A stretch of 64,000 bases of DNA from DATEDA01 sp963754305. GTDB lineage: Bacteria; Pseudomonadota; Gammaproteobacteria; Burkholderiales; SG8-39. The stretch spans positions 157,055-221,054 of the forward strand of contig CAVWFR010000024.1 in the NCBI GenBank assembly GCA_963754305.1, in the 5' to 3' direction. Below, one piece after another: positions 1 to 8,932 of this stretch (its first letter is position 1; each line of letters begins with the position of its first letter). The translations under genes and the position numbers were made by a program. Under the pieces are notes generated by a model, which ran no database searches, was not told the DNA's origin, and saw only the letters and a program-made list of their open reading frames with translations.

Positions 1-776
1 TCAAGTTCCCCAACTTCGCGATCGGCGCGATGATGACGGTCGCTGCTTACATGACCTTCGCGCTCAACGCACAGCTCGGCTGGCCGCTCGCGCTTGCGAC
101 CTGCACCGCCGCGGTCGCATTCGGCGGGATCTGCATCATCATCGATGCGCTCACCTTCCGGCCGCTGCGCGAGCGCGGCGCGCTCACGCTGATGGTGGCC
201 TCGCTCGGTCTCGGCTTCATTCTCGAGAACATCGCCCGCTTCGCCTATGGCAACGCGGCGCGCAGTTTCGCCATCGAGCTCGCCCGCCCGTTCCGCGTCC
301 TGGACATCCGAATGAACCGCGAGCAGATGACCACGCTCGCGGTGTCTTTTCTCGCGATGGTCTTCATGTACCTGCTGTTGACGCGCACGCCGATCGGACG
401 GGCGATGCGCGCGGTGGCCGACAATCCGCAGCTCGCCCTGGTGCGCGGCATCGAGACCCCGCGCATCATCCGCTGGACGTGGTTCATCGCCGGTTGCCTC
501 CTCGCCGTCGGCGGCGTGCTGATCGGCATGGACCGGGCGCTCGAGCCGCTCATGGGGTCGAACTACGTTGTCGCCGTGTTCGCCGCGGCGATTCTCGGCG
601 GGCTGGGCAGCCCGCTCGGCGCGTTCGCCGGCGCGATGCTGATCGGCATCGTGAGCGAGCTCTCGACCCTCGTGATCGCGCCCAACTACCGCATCGGAAT
701 CCCGCTGGTGGTGATTGCCGTCGTCCTCATCTTCCGGCCGCAGGGCCTGTTCGGTCAGCCGCACATCCGGAAGTGA
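1..776 (+). CDS. livH: Branched-chain amino acid-type ABC transporter permease, LivH family (5' end cut by window)
   Basis: The frame is open from base 3, before the first ATG at base 30, so the 5' end lies outside the window. It begins with KFPNFAIGAMMT, which matches the conserved early LivH segment (RFPNFAHGD-type), so only a short N-terminal part is missing. The rest is a run of hydrophobic segments with the cytoplasmic loop TPIGRAMRAVADNPQLA that contacts the ATPase, and the late motif GGLGSPLGAFAG. It is an inner-membrane permease that would pair with the LivM-like protein just downstream (19-base gap) and the binding protein after it. No ATPase genes are visible; they may lie upstream. 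The substrate cannot be told: this family also carries amides, urea and aromatic acids. Confidence 0.92.
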   Translation, partial: KFPNFAIGAMMTVAAYMTFALNAQLGWPLALATCTAAVAFGGICIIIDALTFRPLRERGALTLMVASLGLGFILENIARFAYGNAARSFAIELARPFRVLDIRMNREQMTTLAVSFLAMVFMYLLLTRTPIGRAMRAVADNPQLALVRGIETPRIIRWTWFIAGCLLAVGGVLIGMDRALEPLMGSNYVVAVFAAAILGGLGSPLGAFAGAMLIGIVSELSTLVIAPNYRIGIPLVVIAVVLIFRPQGLFGQPHIRK

Positions 777-795
777 AGCCGCGGATGCGTCACCG

Positions 796-1722
796 ATGAT
801 CTCGTTCCTCGTTCTGCTGGCGATCGTGGTCTGCTTCTCGGCCATCCTGGCGTTGGCGCTGAACTTCCAGTGGGGCCTGGGCGGCATGGTCAACTTTGGC
901 CTGGCCGGGTTCTACACGCTGGGGGCGTACGCCTGCGCGCTGCTGATCCTCAAGGGGGGCACCAACACCCTCGTCGCCACGCTCGGCGCGATGGCGATCG
1001 TCGCCACGGTGAGCGCGGTCGTCGCGCTGGTGACCTTGCGCGTCGCGGAGGAGGACTACTTCGCCATCGTCACTCTCGGCGCGGGCGAGATGCTGCGCCT
1101 CGCTTCGCTGAACGAAGACTGGCTGACCAAGGGCGCACTCGGGCTCGCCGGCATCCCGCGGCCGCTCGGCGATGTGGTTCCGGCCGAGATGTACTCGTAC
1201 TTCCTGCTCGGGCTGTCCCTCGCGAGCTTGCTGGGGACGCTCTGGGTCCTGAACGTGCTGGCCCGGTCGCCTTTCGGCCGCATCGTGCGCGCGGTGCGCG
1301 AGGACGACCTGGTGGCCGCGACCCTGGGCAAGAACGTCCTTTGGGCGCGCGTGCGGATCTTTGCGATCGGCGGGGCCTTCATCGGCCTGGCCGGCGCGCT
1401 GCACGCCTTCTATTACCAGTACATCGATCCGACCCAGTTCACGAACATCGTCGTGGCCTACGCCTTCATGGCGGTGATCGCTGGCGGGCGCGGCGCGCAC
1501 CAGGGGACGATCTGGGGTGCGGCCGTGGTGATGGTGTTGCTGGAGGGCTCGCGCTTCCTCAAGGACGTGATTCCCGCGCTGAACGCCGACCAGCTGGCGG
1601 CGATCCGTATCATCATCATCGGCGTGGGATTGATCCTGCTGCTGATCTTCCGCCCGCAGGGGTTCCTGCGCGAGCACCGGTTGCAGGTCGATCTCGACGA
1701 TGCCCCGACGATTCGACGATAG
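796..1722 (+). CDS. livM: Branched-chain amino acid-type ABC transporter permease, LivM family
   Basis: A 308-residue inner-membrane protein with many hydrophobic segments. I start it at the ATG at 796 (MISFLVLLAIVVCF) because the longer frame upstream overlaps the previous gene and is not hydrophobic. It has the LivM early motif LALNFQWGLGGMVNFGLAGF and the ATPase-contact loop RSPFGRIVRAVREDD, and ends with LIFRPQGF, as LivH and LivM proteins commonly do. It is the second permease half of the transporter started by the LivH-like gene. The binding-protein gene follows after 52 bases, so the three are probably one operon. Confidence 0.93.
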   Translation: MISFLVLLAIVVCFSAILALALNFQWGLGGMVNFGLAGFYTLGAYACALLILKGGTNTLVATLGAMAIVATVSAVVALVTLRVAEEDYFAIVTLGAGEMLRLASLNEDWLTKGALGLAGIPRPLGDVVPAEMYSYFLLGLSLASLLGTLWVLNVLARSPFGRIVRAVREDDLVAATLGKNVLWARVRIFAIGGAFIGLAGALHAFYYQYIDPTQFTNIVVAYAFMAVIAGGRGAHQGTIWGAAVVMVLLEGSRFLKDVIPALNADQLAAIRIIIIGVGLILLLIFRPQGFLREHRLQVDLDDAPTIRR

Positions 1723-1774
1723 GCCGGCGCGAGCGCGGCGGCCCGACTTACCCACCCACCCGGAGGAGGTTCGT

Positions 1775-3005
1775 ATGCGCACGTTCACCCGTCGCCGTAT
1801 GTTGAAGACAGTCGCCGCCGCGGCGGCCGGACCGCTCGGGTTCCCGTTTCTCAACCTCGCGCACGCGCAGGCCGCGCCCATACCGCTCGGCGTGGCCGTG
1901 CCGCTCACCGGCAACGCCGGGGCCTACGGCCCCGACATGGCGGAGGCCGCGAAGCGCACCACGGCCAAGATCAACAACGCCGGCGGCATCCTCGGCGGCC
2001 GGCGGCTGGAGCTGTTCATCGAGGACTCGGAATCGAGCGCGGCGGTCGCCGCCAACCTGACGCAGAAGTTCATCAACGTGCACAAGTGCCAGGCTTGCGT
2101 CGGCTACTGGGGCACGCCGGAGGGCATGTCCTCGCGCCCGATCGTGATCCAGAACAAGGTCGTGCTGATGGTGTCGAGCGCCGCGAACGCGATCACCGAG
2201 GGCGACACCCAGGGCTACGTCTGGCGCTTCCAGATGAAGGCCACCGACTGGGGCATCGTCATCAGCCGCGCCAGCCGCGGGCATGAAGTTCAAGACGGTC
2301 GGCATCCTGGGCCTGCAGAATGCGTTCGTGCTTCCGATCATGAAGGTCTTCGAGGAGCGCATGAAGGACGCCGGGGTGCAGGTCGTCGACTCGCTCATCT
2401 ACAACCCCGAGCAGCCCTCGTACCGGGCCGAGGTCGAACGTGTTTTCGGCAAGAAGCCCGATGCGGTCTTCTGCTTCGGCCTGCTGCCCGATTTCGTCTC
2501 GATCATCCGGGAAGTCCATCGCGGCGGCTTCGACAGCAAGGTGATCGCCCTTTCGATCATGGCGGATGCGGAGGGCAAGTTCGTCCAGGCGGTAGGGCCG
2601 CAGGTGGCGGAGGGTATCCGCCACTTCCAGCCGATGCCGGACGTTTCGGCTTCGGGCTACAAGAAGTTCGTGCAGCTGATGGGCGCGCCCCCGGACCGCT
2701 TGTTCCTGTTCCCGCCGAACACGCACGACCAGATCTCGATCACTGCCCTTGCGATGGAGCGGGCGAAGAGCCCGATGGCGGTGGACTGGTCCAAGCAGAT
2801 CATCACCGTCGGCAACGGCCCTGGCCAGGAAGTCGACGACGTGGTCGAGGCACTGAAGCTCGCGCGCGAAGGGAAACCGGTCAACTTCCAGGGTGCGGGG
2901 TCGACGTGCGATTTCACCCCCAACGGCGATCAGCTCGGCCGCGGCATGGGCCAGTGGGTCATCAAGGGGGGCAAGAGCGTATTCGTCGAATACGCGAAGC
3001 CGTAG
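1775..3005 (+). pseudogene. Periplasmic branched-chain amino acid-type binding protein (Peripla_BP_6), frameshifted
   Basis: The ATG at 1775 sits 6 bases after a strong GGAGGAGG ribosome site (1762-1769). The N terminus TRRRMLKTVAAAAAG is a Tat-type export signal followed by a cleavage region ending AHAQA. The mature part begins PIPLGVAVPLTGNAGAYGPD, typical of LivJ-like proteins of permease operons. Near 2275-2283 the coding frame jumps: frame one reads to VISRASRG and the continuation MKFKTVGILGLQNAF is in the next frame, ending at 3005. Joined, the protein would be about 410 residues, the normal length. The change is a single-base-type shift in a GC-rich run, so it is either recent inactivation or a sequence error. 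It would supply substrate to the two permeases upstream. Confidence 0.88.
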
Positions 3006-3104
3006 TCAATCGACCCAAAGGAGGCCGCAATCGGTTTGATTTCTCGGCGGCACCGCGGCCGCTCGTGCCGGGCGCCCGCTTGCGCGGCCTCCTCGATCGA
3101 CACC

Positions 3105-3362
3105 TCAACCCCCGCTCAGCGCCTGAACGATGATCACCTCGTCGGTCGCCCGCAGCGGCTGCGACAGGTCGCGTACCTGGTCGCCGTTGACGAAGATGCG
3201 GATGTGACGCCGCATCTGGTCCTGCTCGTCGATCATGCGAAAGCGGATTCCGGGATACTGCCGCTCCAGGTCGACGAGGAGCGCGGCGAGCGTCGAGCCG
3301 CTCGCTTCAGCCTCGGGTTGCTGGGTATAGGAGCGCAGCGCGGACGGGATCAGCACCTTCAT
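3105..3362 (-). CDS. MoaD/ThiS-family ubiquitin-like sulfur-carrier protein
   Basis: An 85-residue beta-grasp protein. It has the MoaD/ThiS layout: a short beta hairpin start (MKVLIPSALRSYT), a central IRIFVNGDQVRDL strand-turn, DEVIIVQALSGG at the end. The C-terminal GG is the residue pair that is adenylated and loaded with sulfur in this family. No ThiF/MoeB-type activating enzyme and no molybdopterin or thiamine synthesis gene is nearby, so its client pathway is unclear. It lies 13 bases downstream of the BNR protein gene on the same strand, so the two are probably co-transcribed. I recall MoaD-like genes beside BNR/sialidase-like genes in other proteobacteria, which suggests a functional pair. 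Confidence 0.88.
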   Translation of the reverse strand: MKVLIPSALRSYTQQPEAEASGSTLAALLVDLERQYPGIRFRMIDEQDQMRRHIRIFVNGDQVRDLSQPLRATDEVIIVQALSGG

Positions 3363-3375
3363 CGGGCGGCCGCTC

Positions 3376-4578
3376 CTACACCACCTCGGCCGCTTCCACG
3401 GCGTAGATCTCGGGCAGGTGCCGCGCGAAACAGGCCCAGCGGGCGCCTTCGTCGCGGCTCATCCACAGCTCTCCGCTCGTGGTCCCGAAGTACAGACCCA
3501 CGGGATCGCGCGCGTCGGCGGTCATCGCCTGCCGCTTGACGGTCCACCACGCCTGTTTCCCGGGCAGTCCGGCGTCGCGCCGCTGCCATGTCTTGCCGCC
3601 GTTGCGCGTTGCATAGACCGCAGGGATGCCCTCCGGGCTGGTACGCGGCCAGACGGTCGTGCCGTCCATCGGGAGCACCCACGCCGTGTCCGCATCGCGC
3701 GGGTGCACGACCATCGGAAAGCCGATATCGCCGACCCGCTTCGGCATGCTCCTCCCGATCCGCACCCATTCTTCGGACGGTCGATCGAGCCGGTAGATGC
3801 CGCAGTGATTCTGCTGATACAACCGATCCGGGTTGCTCGGGCAGAGCCGCACACAGTGCGGGTCGTGGAACGTGTTGGTGGCCTGATCGAAACCCTCCAC
3901 GACCTCCATGCCCTTTACGATCGGCGCAAAGCTCTTCCCCCCATCGACCGATTCGTGCACGCCCCCGCCCGACATGGCGAAGTAGAGATGTGCAGGATCG
4001 CGCGGGTCGACGATGATCGAATGTAGCTTCGGTCCGTCCGGCGTGCCGTCCTGCACGGTGCCCATCCACTCTAGATAACGCGGATCGTCGTTGATGTGCG
4101 AGAACGGCGCCCAGGTGACGCCGCCGTCCTCGGAGCGGAACAGCCCCTGCGGCGAGGTGCCGGCGTACCAGGCATCGGGCTCGGACCGGTGACCCGGGGT
4201 CAGCCAGAAAGTGTGATCGACCGTGCGGCCCTTTTCCACCTGCGCAGCCTTCGCGAAGGCGGGCGGCCGCGCGGCTTCCTTCCAGGTGCGGCCGAGATCG
4301 GTGGAGCGGAAGATCGTCGGGCCGAGGTGGCCGGTCTTCGCTGCTGCGAGCAGCGTTCGCCCGTCGCGCGGGTCGAGCACGAGGTGACTGATGATATGCC
4401 CGAGAAAGTGCGGTCCATCGGCTCGCCAGGTCTTTCGCGCCGAATCGCCGTGGTAGAGCCATGCGCCTTTGCGGGTCGCGACAAGGACCACGAGCCGGCG
4501 CGGCGAACGCGCGCGCCCTGCTTTCCCTGCGCCCGACGGCTTCCGTCGAGCTGTTGACTGCCTGGCAACGCGCGTCAT
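3376..4578 (-). CDS. WD40/YVTN/BNR-repeat beta-propeller protein (sialidase-like fold)
   Basis: A 400-residue protein made of repeated beta-propeller blades. Asp-box/BNR turns are visible: STDLGRTWKEA, SEDGGVTWAPF, SVDGGKSFAPI, RNGGKTWQRR and SRDEGARWACF. There is no signal peptide; the start (MTRVARQSTARRKPSGAGK) is basic, so it is probably cytoplasmic. The family is often labelled exo-alpha-sialidase or glycosyl hydrolase, but the fold alone does not prove sialidase activity. Its ATG overlaps the TGA of the upstream DUF1428 remnant (ATGA), and the sulfur-carrier gene follows after 13 bases, so this was a three-gene operon. A shorter start cannot be excluded. Confidence 0.85.
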   Translation of the reverse strand: MTRVARQSTARRKPSGAGKAGRARSPRRLVVLVATRKGAWLYHGDSARKTWRADGPHFLGHIISHLVLDPRDGRTLLAAAKTGHLGPTIFRSTDLGRTWKEAARPPAFAKAAQVEKGRTVDHTFWLTPGHRSEPDAWYAGTSPQGLFRSEDGGVTWAPFSHINDDPRYLEWMGTVQDGTPDGPKLHSIIVDPRDPAHLYFAMSGGGVHESVDGGKSFAPIVKGMEVVEGFDQATNTFHDPHCVRLCPSNPDRLYQQNHCGIYRLDRPSEEWVRIGRSMPKRVGDIGFPMVVHPRDADTAWVLPMDGTTVWPRTSPEGIPAVYATRNGGKTWQRRDAGLPGKQAWWTVKRQAMTADARDPVGLYFGTTSGELWMSRDEGARWACFARHLPEIYAVEAAEVV

Positions 4579-4943
4579 CGGTCGTTTCCCCCTCCACGCC
4601 GGGGCCGGAGCTCCACCAGCACTTTGAATCCGCCGCAGAACATCCGCTTCCCGTCGACGGGCTGGCGCTTCGGGTCAATCATGTCCGCCGATGCGCGTGT
4701 CCTTCATCGCCTTCGCGTTCACGCGGTCGCGGTGCTTGCGAGACACGGGCTCGGCAGACTTCAGCTTGACGCTCCGGGGGAACGAAGTGAACTTGCCGGG
4801 TTTCACGTCATCGGCGTCGCACTCGACGTAGCGCAATGCGCCGTGCTCGCGCCAGGTCCTCCCGGCCTTGCGCGCGATCCGGCCGTAGGCCTGCAGTTTT
4901 TCTTCGGGACCGGCACGACAAATCCATCGACGTATTTGGGCAC
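4575..4943 (-). pseudogene. DUF1428 (YbaA-like) protein, decayed by frameshift and internal deletion
   Basis: Three frames on the minus strand together spell a DUF1428 protein. The start, probably GTG at 4943, gives PKYVDGFVVPVPKKN; one frame over continues LQAYGRIARKAGRTW and EHGALRYVECDADDVKPG. A segment is missing between SVKLKSAEP and VSRKHRDRVNAKAMKD, where the family has a central strand. A last frame reads DPKRQPVDGKRMFCGGFKVLVEL, the usual DUF1428 end. The stop TGA overlaps the ATG of the BNR gene. Family members are about 120 residues, which fits this span less the deletion. Function of the family is unknown. The loss seems real, because it needs more than one change. Confidence 0.75.
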
Positions 4944-5626
4944 GGGCGTCCTCTCCGGGATGAGCGCGCGGCGAGCCACTCGGCGGTCACCGCCAGGGTC
5001 GACAAGCCACACACCGCATCGACGTAACACCTTGTCTTCGAATCAATTTCGTACGCCAGCTCGCGCGCGCTCGCGACCTGGATCGACCCCCCGCGCGCGG
5101 CCGAGACCTACTGGTCGATTGGGCTGGCCCCAGATCGACATCGAGCCCTCGACCCCGCAGCCGGGCGAGCCACGCAGCGAGCAACGACGATCAGAAAGCT
5201 GCATCAGCCACCCGCCCTTGAACCATGCCGCGAGCCTCCTCAGACCGTCCCATCACGCCCGCTCCAGCTCGACCGGCAAGATCCGTTGGCGTTCCCAGGC
5301 GCGACGACGAAGAGAAAGTCGAAAGAAGATTAAGAGAACATCGCGAGCGCGCGCTCGACCGCGCTCGCAATCATCGCGTCAAGGTGATCCACATCGTCGG
5401 CAACTACGACCGCGCGCTTGAGGTCGAGGTTGACGATTCGTGACGCTTGCAGGCGTCCGGCCCGCACATCATCCATGATGGCCTGCCGTGCTTCAGGATG
5501 ATCCAGTTGCCCGCGATCGACTTTCTGCGGAGCACAGTCGTCTCCACGAGCTCGTAGCCGAACGACTCCGATGACCAGTCCGCGCGACCCTCGTCGATCG
5601 CTACGCTGCGCTTCTTTGAGCTGCCT
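4944..5626 (-). other. Scrap-filled intergenic region with IS fragment and an unidentified decayed reading frame
   Basis: Two things can be seen. At 5160-5240 the sequence resembles the 5' end of the transposase at 30.7-30.8 kb: 21 identical bases start both (5160-5180 and 30761-30781) and both have MVQ start codons on the minus strand. At 5330-5520 a minus-strand frame ends RIVNLDLKRAVVVADDVDHL and AMIASAVERALAMFS before a stop at 5330; a neighbouring frame holds GYELVETTVLRRKSIAGNW. Together they look like one broken gene of a family I do not recognise, lying directly downstream of the Bug receptor. Nothing else convincing is present. Confidence 0.4.
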
Positions 5627-6637
5627 TCAGTCGAGCGCCTTGAATCCGCTCGCCCTGACAACCTTCGCCCAGCGCGCCGTCTCGTCGCGAATGATCCCGC
5701 TGAACTCGTTGCGACTGGTGCCGGTTACGCGGAAGCCCGCTTCCTCGAGCTTGGCGCGACCATCTGGCGATCTGATCGCCTTGACGATCTCCGCGTTCAG
5801 TCGATCCAGAATGTCGGGCGGCGTCTTCGCCGGCGCGAGGATGCCGAACCACGCCGAGAACTCAAGATCCAGATAGCCGAGCTCCTTGAACGTCGGCACG
5901 TCGGGGAGCAGCGACGAGCGCGACGGCCCGGTCATCGCCAACGCACGCAGGCGGTTGGATTTCAGATAGGGAGCGGTCAGCGCCACTGTCGCGAACAGGC
6001 CCTGCACGTCCCCATTCAGCGTGCCGGTCATCGCATCACCAGTGCTCTTGTAGTGAACCGCCTCCGGCTTCAGCCGCAACACGTCGCCGAAGACGACGGC
6101 CCCGAAATGACCCGGCGTCCCGGCGCCGAACGTCGCCATGAACAGTGGCTGCTGCCCTTTCGCCCATTCAGCGTATTCCTTCAGCGTCTTGGGCGGGATT
6201 GACGGTGGCGTGACGAGCACGAAGTCGGCGCTGACGACATGTGCTACGGGTGCGAAGTCCTTCTGCGGATCGTACGGAAGCTTGTTGTAGGTGCTCGGCG
6301 CGATGCTCAACTGTGCGACTTCGCCGAGCAGCAATGTGTAGCCGTCAGGGGTCGCGCGCGCGACCTCCTGCGCCGCGATGAAACCCGCGGCACCCGGCCT
6401 GTTATCGACTACGACGCCCGTACCCCACGCCTCCTGCATCTTCTGCGCCAGGATGCGCGCCGCCACGTCGGGACCGGTCCCGGTCGGGAAGCCGACAACG
6501 AGCCGCACCGGCTTGCTCGGATACTGCGCCTGCGCGGGAGCGGCGAAAACTGCGGCAACCACGAAAGCTGTGCTGCACGCAACGAGCCGTCCGATATCGG
6601 CCAGAGGGGCGAGACTTGGAAGGATGTTCGAGCTCAT
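5627..6637 (-). CDS. Bug-family tripartite tricarboxylate transporter substrate-binding protein (TctC-like)
   Basis: A 336-residue exported solute receptor. I start it at the ATG at 6637 (MSSNILPS), which follows a GGAGGAA site; the longer frame upstream has no export signal at its start. A signal peptide ends near AAPAQAQ and the mature start YPSKPVRLVVGFPTGTGPD is the classic Bug signature, followed by GAAGFIAAQEVARATPDGYT and later LLPDVPTFKELGY. It binds carboxylic acids in the periplasm. No TctA/TctB membrane genes are in the window, as is usual for the expanded Bug genes of Burkholderiales. It lies 90 bases downstream of the tannase-type gene on the same strand, so uptake of an acid released from an ester is plausible. 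Confidence 0.93.
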   Translation of the reverse strand: MSSNILPSLAPLADIGRLVACSTAFVVAAVFAAPAQAQYPSKPVRLVVGFPTGTGPDVAARILAQKMQEAWGTGVVVDNRPGAAGFIAAQEVARATPDGYTLLLGEVAQLSIAPSTYNKLPYDPQKDFAPVAHVVSADFVLVTPPSIPPKTLKEYAEWAKGQQPLFMATFGAGTPGHFGAVVFGDVLRLKPEAVHYKSTGDAMTGTLNGDVQGLFATVALTAPYLKSNRLRALAMTGPSRSSLLPDVPTFKELGYLDLEFSAWFGILAPAKTPPDILDRLNAEIVKAIRSPDGRAKLEEAGFRVTGTSRNEFSGIIRDETARWAKVVRASGFKALD

Positions 6638-6727
6638 GCTGCGTTCCTCCAATGCTGGCGGTGGGCGGGTTGCGTTGGAATCCAACAACCGACAGGACCG
6701 CGCGGTGGCTCGAATCCAGCCGCGCCG

Positions 6728-8638
6728 CTACTTCGGCTCCCGGCAAACGAAGCTGGCGGCAGCTTCCGGGTTCCCCGTGCGGTCGTAGCGCGCGTACGCC
6801 GGATACGGGCAAAGCGGCCGCGTGCGGCCGGGGAACGCCGACCCCGAGGCGATGATGCGGTCGGGCGCATTGCCGTTCTCCACCCAGTCGATCAGCTTCG
6901 TCAACGTGTCGTAGGTGTCCGTCGCTGGCCCTGTTCCGCAGTGATTCATTCCGGGCACGAGGAACAGCCTGGCGAACGAGGACGCTTTCTTCTCACCATT
7001 CGCCTCGATAAGGCGCTCGTAGTACTCGATCGTCTCGTTGGCCGAGAAGATCGGGTCGCTCATGCCGTTCCACAAAATCAGCTTGCCCCCGGATTGCCGG
7101 AACTTGTTCAGCTTGGCGTTCGGCCACGTATCGTAAAGCTTGCCGAACTCGACCTGGCGCGCAGGGTCCGTGTCGAAGTTGTAATTGAAGATGCTGAATG
7201 CGGGATCGGGCGGCGTGAAGAACTCGTTCTTCATCGCATCCTCGATCAGCGTGACGAAGCGCGAGTTCGGCGTGGCCGTCATCGAGGTACCGAGCTGCCA
7301 GTTGCGCCAGTCGGCACCGACGATACCGGCGTCGTACGGCCAGTTCGAGTAGAGCCGCTCGCCGCGCGAATTGACCGGGCCGTTGAATGCCTCCTTGAGC
7401 GCCGACACCTGTTGCGGCGAGAGGCAGCTCGCGTCCTTGCCGCCGCTGCACTGAAGCAGCGCCGGGTCGAACTTGCAGGCCTTGATATTGTTGATGCTGC
7501 CGTCGGCGACGCCGTCCAACGCGTCACACACTTCGAGCGCCTTGTTGGCAACGAGGGCGAGATCCGTGTCGGAAAAGGCTTGGCTGAGGATGCGGTTGCC
7601 GGCGGCGTCCACTGGCGCGATCGAGTTGTAGGTGATCGTCTGCCATGCACTCGAGGTCGAGGCACCCGTTGCCACCCGCATCGCCGGTGCACCGGCGATC
7701 ACGCCATCGAAGTACGCGGGAAAGCGTTGCGTGAACATCATGCCCTGGCGGCCGCCGCCCGAGCATCCGACGAAGTACGACTTGTCGGGATTCTTGCCGT
7801 AGTACAGGTCGATGATCGCTTTCGCGGTGACGGCCGTCTTGTTGTACGCGTTGTAAGCGTGATCGACGCGCGCCTGCGGATCGAATCCGAACGAGGACGC
7901 GCTGGTGCCGGTATGTCCGCCGTCAGTGGATACAACGGCGAAGCCACGCGTCAGTGCCAGGGGCCCGCCGTTGCGAGGGTTGCCGGTTGCCGGAACGATG
8001 ACGCCATCGTTGCCGCCTCCACCCTGGAAGAAGAATCGTCCGCTCCAGGCGGTCGGCAATCGCAATTCGAATCCGATGGCGAACGGGGTATCGTTGACAC
8101 CCACGCGCGGGTTGATCCTGCCGCGAACGAGGCAATGCTCGGGCAGGTTCGAGGTCGCGTCCGTCGGCGTCGCGGAATCGATATAAACGGCGTCGGTCGG
8201 CTTGTCGAGTTGCATGGGCGGAATGACGAGCGCCGTGACTCCGCTGCACTGCACTGCCGGGACTATTGGCGTGGACACCGTTAGATGGGCGCGGGGCTGC
8301 CGCGCGCGCCGACTCTGATACACCTCGAAGAGATTGGCCCCTTTTTGCAGGCCGAATACCGTGCCGGTCAACGACTCGGTGCTCGCGTCCCAGGAAAGGA
8401 ATCGCGTGACGTCGTGACCGTTAAGCCGAACCGCAGCGCGCGACAGCGAATGTCGGGAGGGAACGGTGACGCGAATCGGCACGCCGTCGCCGCTCCCGAC
8501 GAATTCGGGAAACGGGGCATTCAGGCTCTCGATCGAGAACTTGGCGTGGAAATGCTCCGCGCCGGCATTCAATGCGATGCCAGCCAGGAGCGCGGCGGAC
8601 ACGCCGCGCGCTATGCATGCCGTTGCGACACGGGACAT
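6728..8638 (-). CDS. Secreted tannase/feruloyl esterase-family hydrolase with N-terminal Ig-like domain
   Basis: A 636-residue protein. ATG at 8638 follows a GGGAGGAGG site, and a signal peptide (ARGVSAALLAGIALNAGAEH) comes first. Residues about 31-125 are a beta-rich domain (FSIESLNAPF, VRLNGHDVTRF, LTGTVFGLQKGANLFEVY) resembling the N-terminal domain of the DUF6351 proteins at 46.5 and 50.2 kb. The rest is the tannase domain with nucleophile FVGCSGGGRQGM (Ser293 next to Cys292) and PGMNHCGTG (His566-Cys567), the CS-D-HC arrangement in which a disulfide links the residues beside the catalytic Ser and His. The acid is probably the Asp of NGMSDPIF. It should cleave aromatic or hydroxycinnamic esters outside the cytoplasm. 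Bug receptors flank it on the same strand. Confidence 0.93.
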   Translation of the reverse strand: MSRVATACIARGVSAALLAGIALNAGAEHFHAKFSIESLNAPFPEFVGSGDGVPIRVTVPSRHSLSRAAVRLNGHDVTRFLSWDASTESLTGTVFGLQKGANLFEVYQSRRARQPRAHLTVSTPIVPAVQCSGVTALVIPPMQLDKPTDAVYIDSATPTDATSNLPEHCLVRGRINPRVGVNDTPFAIGFELRLPTAWSGRFFFQGGGGNDGVIVPATGNPRNGGPLALTRGFAVVSTDGGHTGTSASSFGFDPQARVDHAYNAYNKTAVTAKAIIDLYYGKNPDKSYFVGCSGGGRQGMMFTQRFPAYFDGVIAGAPAMRVATGASTSSAWQTITYNSIAPVDAAGNRILSQAFSDTDLALVANKALEVCDALDGVADGSINNIKACKFDPALLQCSGGKDASCLSPQQVSALKEAFNGPVNSRGERLYSNWPYDAGIVGADWRNWQLGTSMTATPNSRFVTLIEDAMKNEFFTPPDPAFSIFNYNFDTDPARQVEFGKLYDTWPNAKLNKFRQSGGKLILWNGMSDPIFSANETIEYYERLIEANGEKKASSFARLFLVPGMNHCGTGPATDTYDTLTKLIDWVENGNAPDRIIASGSAFPGRTRPLCPYPAYARYDRTGNPEAAASFVCREPK

Positions 8639-8932
8639 GACGGCCTCCTCCCTAAGTGCAGAATGGCAAACGCGCGGTGGTCCCACCTGCGGGAAACGCG
8701 TCGCGTACTAACGATTCGGGCTCGCTATGATGTCATCAAACAGCGATACATCAAACTCGCATTTAGAGGCTGCACGCGGCCATGAAGCGACCCACGACGG
8801 CCCGCGACGCCGCAAAGTATCGCGCTTTGAAACGCCTTGGCCCGCTCCACGACGCCACGGCTGACCCGTTCGAACTCGGCCAATCTTTGAAGTCGCTGCA
8901 CTGGCATGTCTAGGTTAACCCGGCTCCGTCTG
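8639..8932. other. Intergenic region without a recognised gene
   Basis: The 294 bases between the tannase-type gene and the next Bug receptor hold short open frames on both strands but none with a family signature or good ribosome site. Because the upstream gene ends here and the tannase gene starts with its own strong ribosome site, this stretch probably carries the tannase promoter. I cannot point to a convincing -35/-10 pair. Confidence 0.4.

Noticed and set aside
790..1914. Long minus-strand open frame (374 codons) opposite the LivM gene
   Set aside because: It is the GC-rich shadow of LivM; its translation is Arg/Gln/Asp-rich without a family pattern, while the plus-strand frame has clear permease motifs.
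1..3005. Assigning the LivHM-type transporter to branched-chain amino acids
   Set aside because: The family carries many substrates and the window holds no ATPase gene or catabolic context for the operon that would decide.
6239..8284. 681-codon plus-strand frame opposite the Bug receptor and tannase-type genes
   Set aside because: It crosses the boundary of two certain minus-strand genes and has no domain pattern, so it is a compositional artefact.
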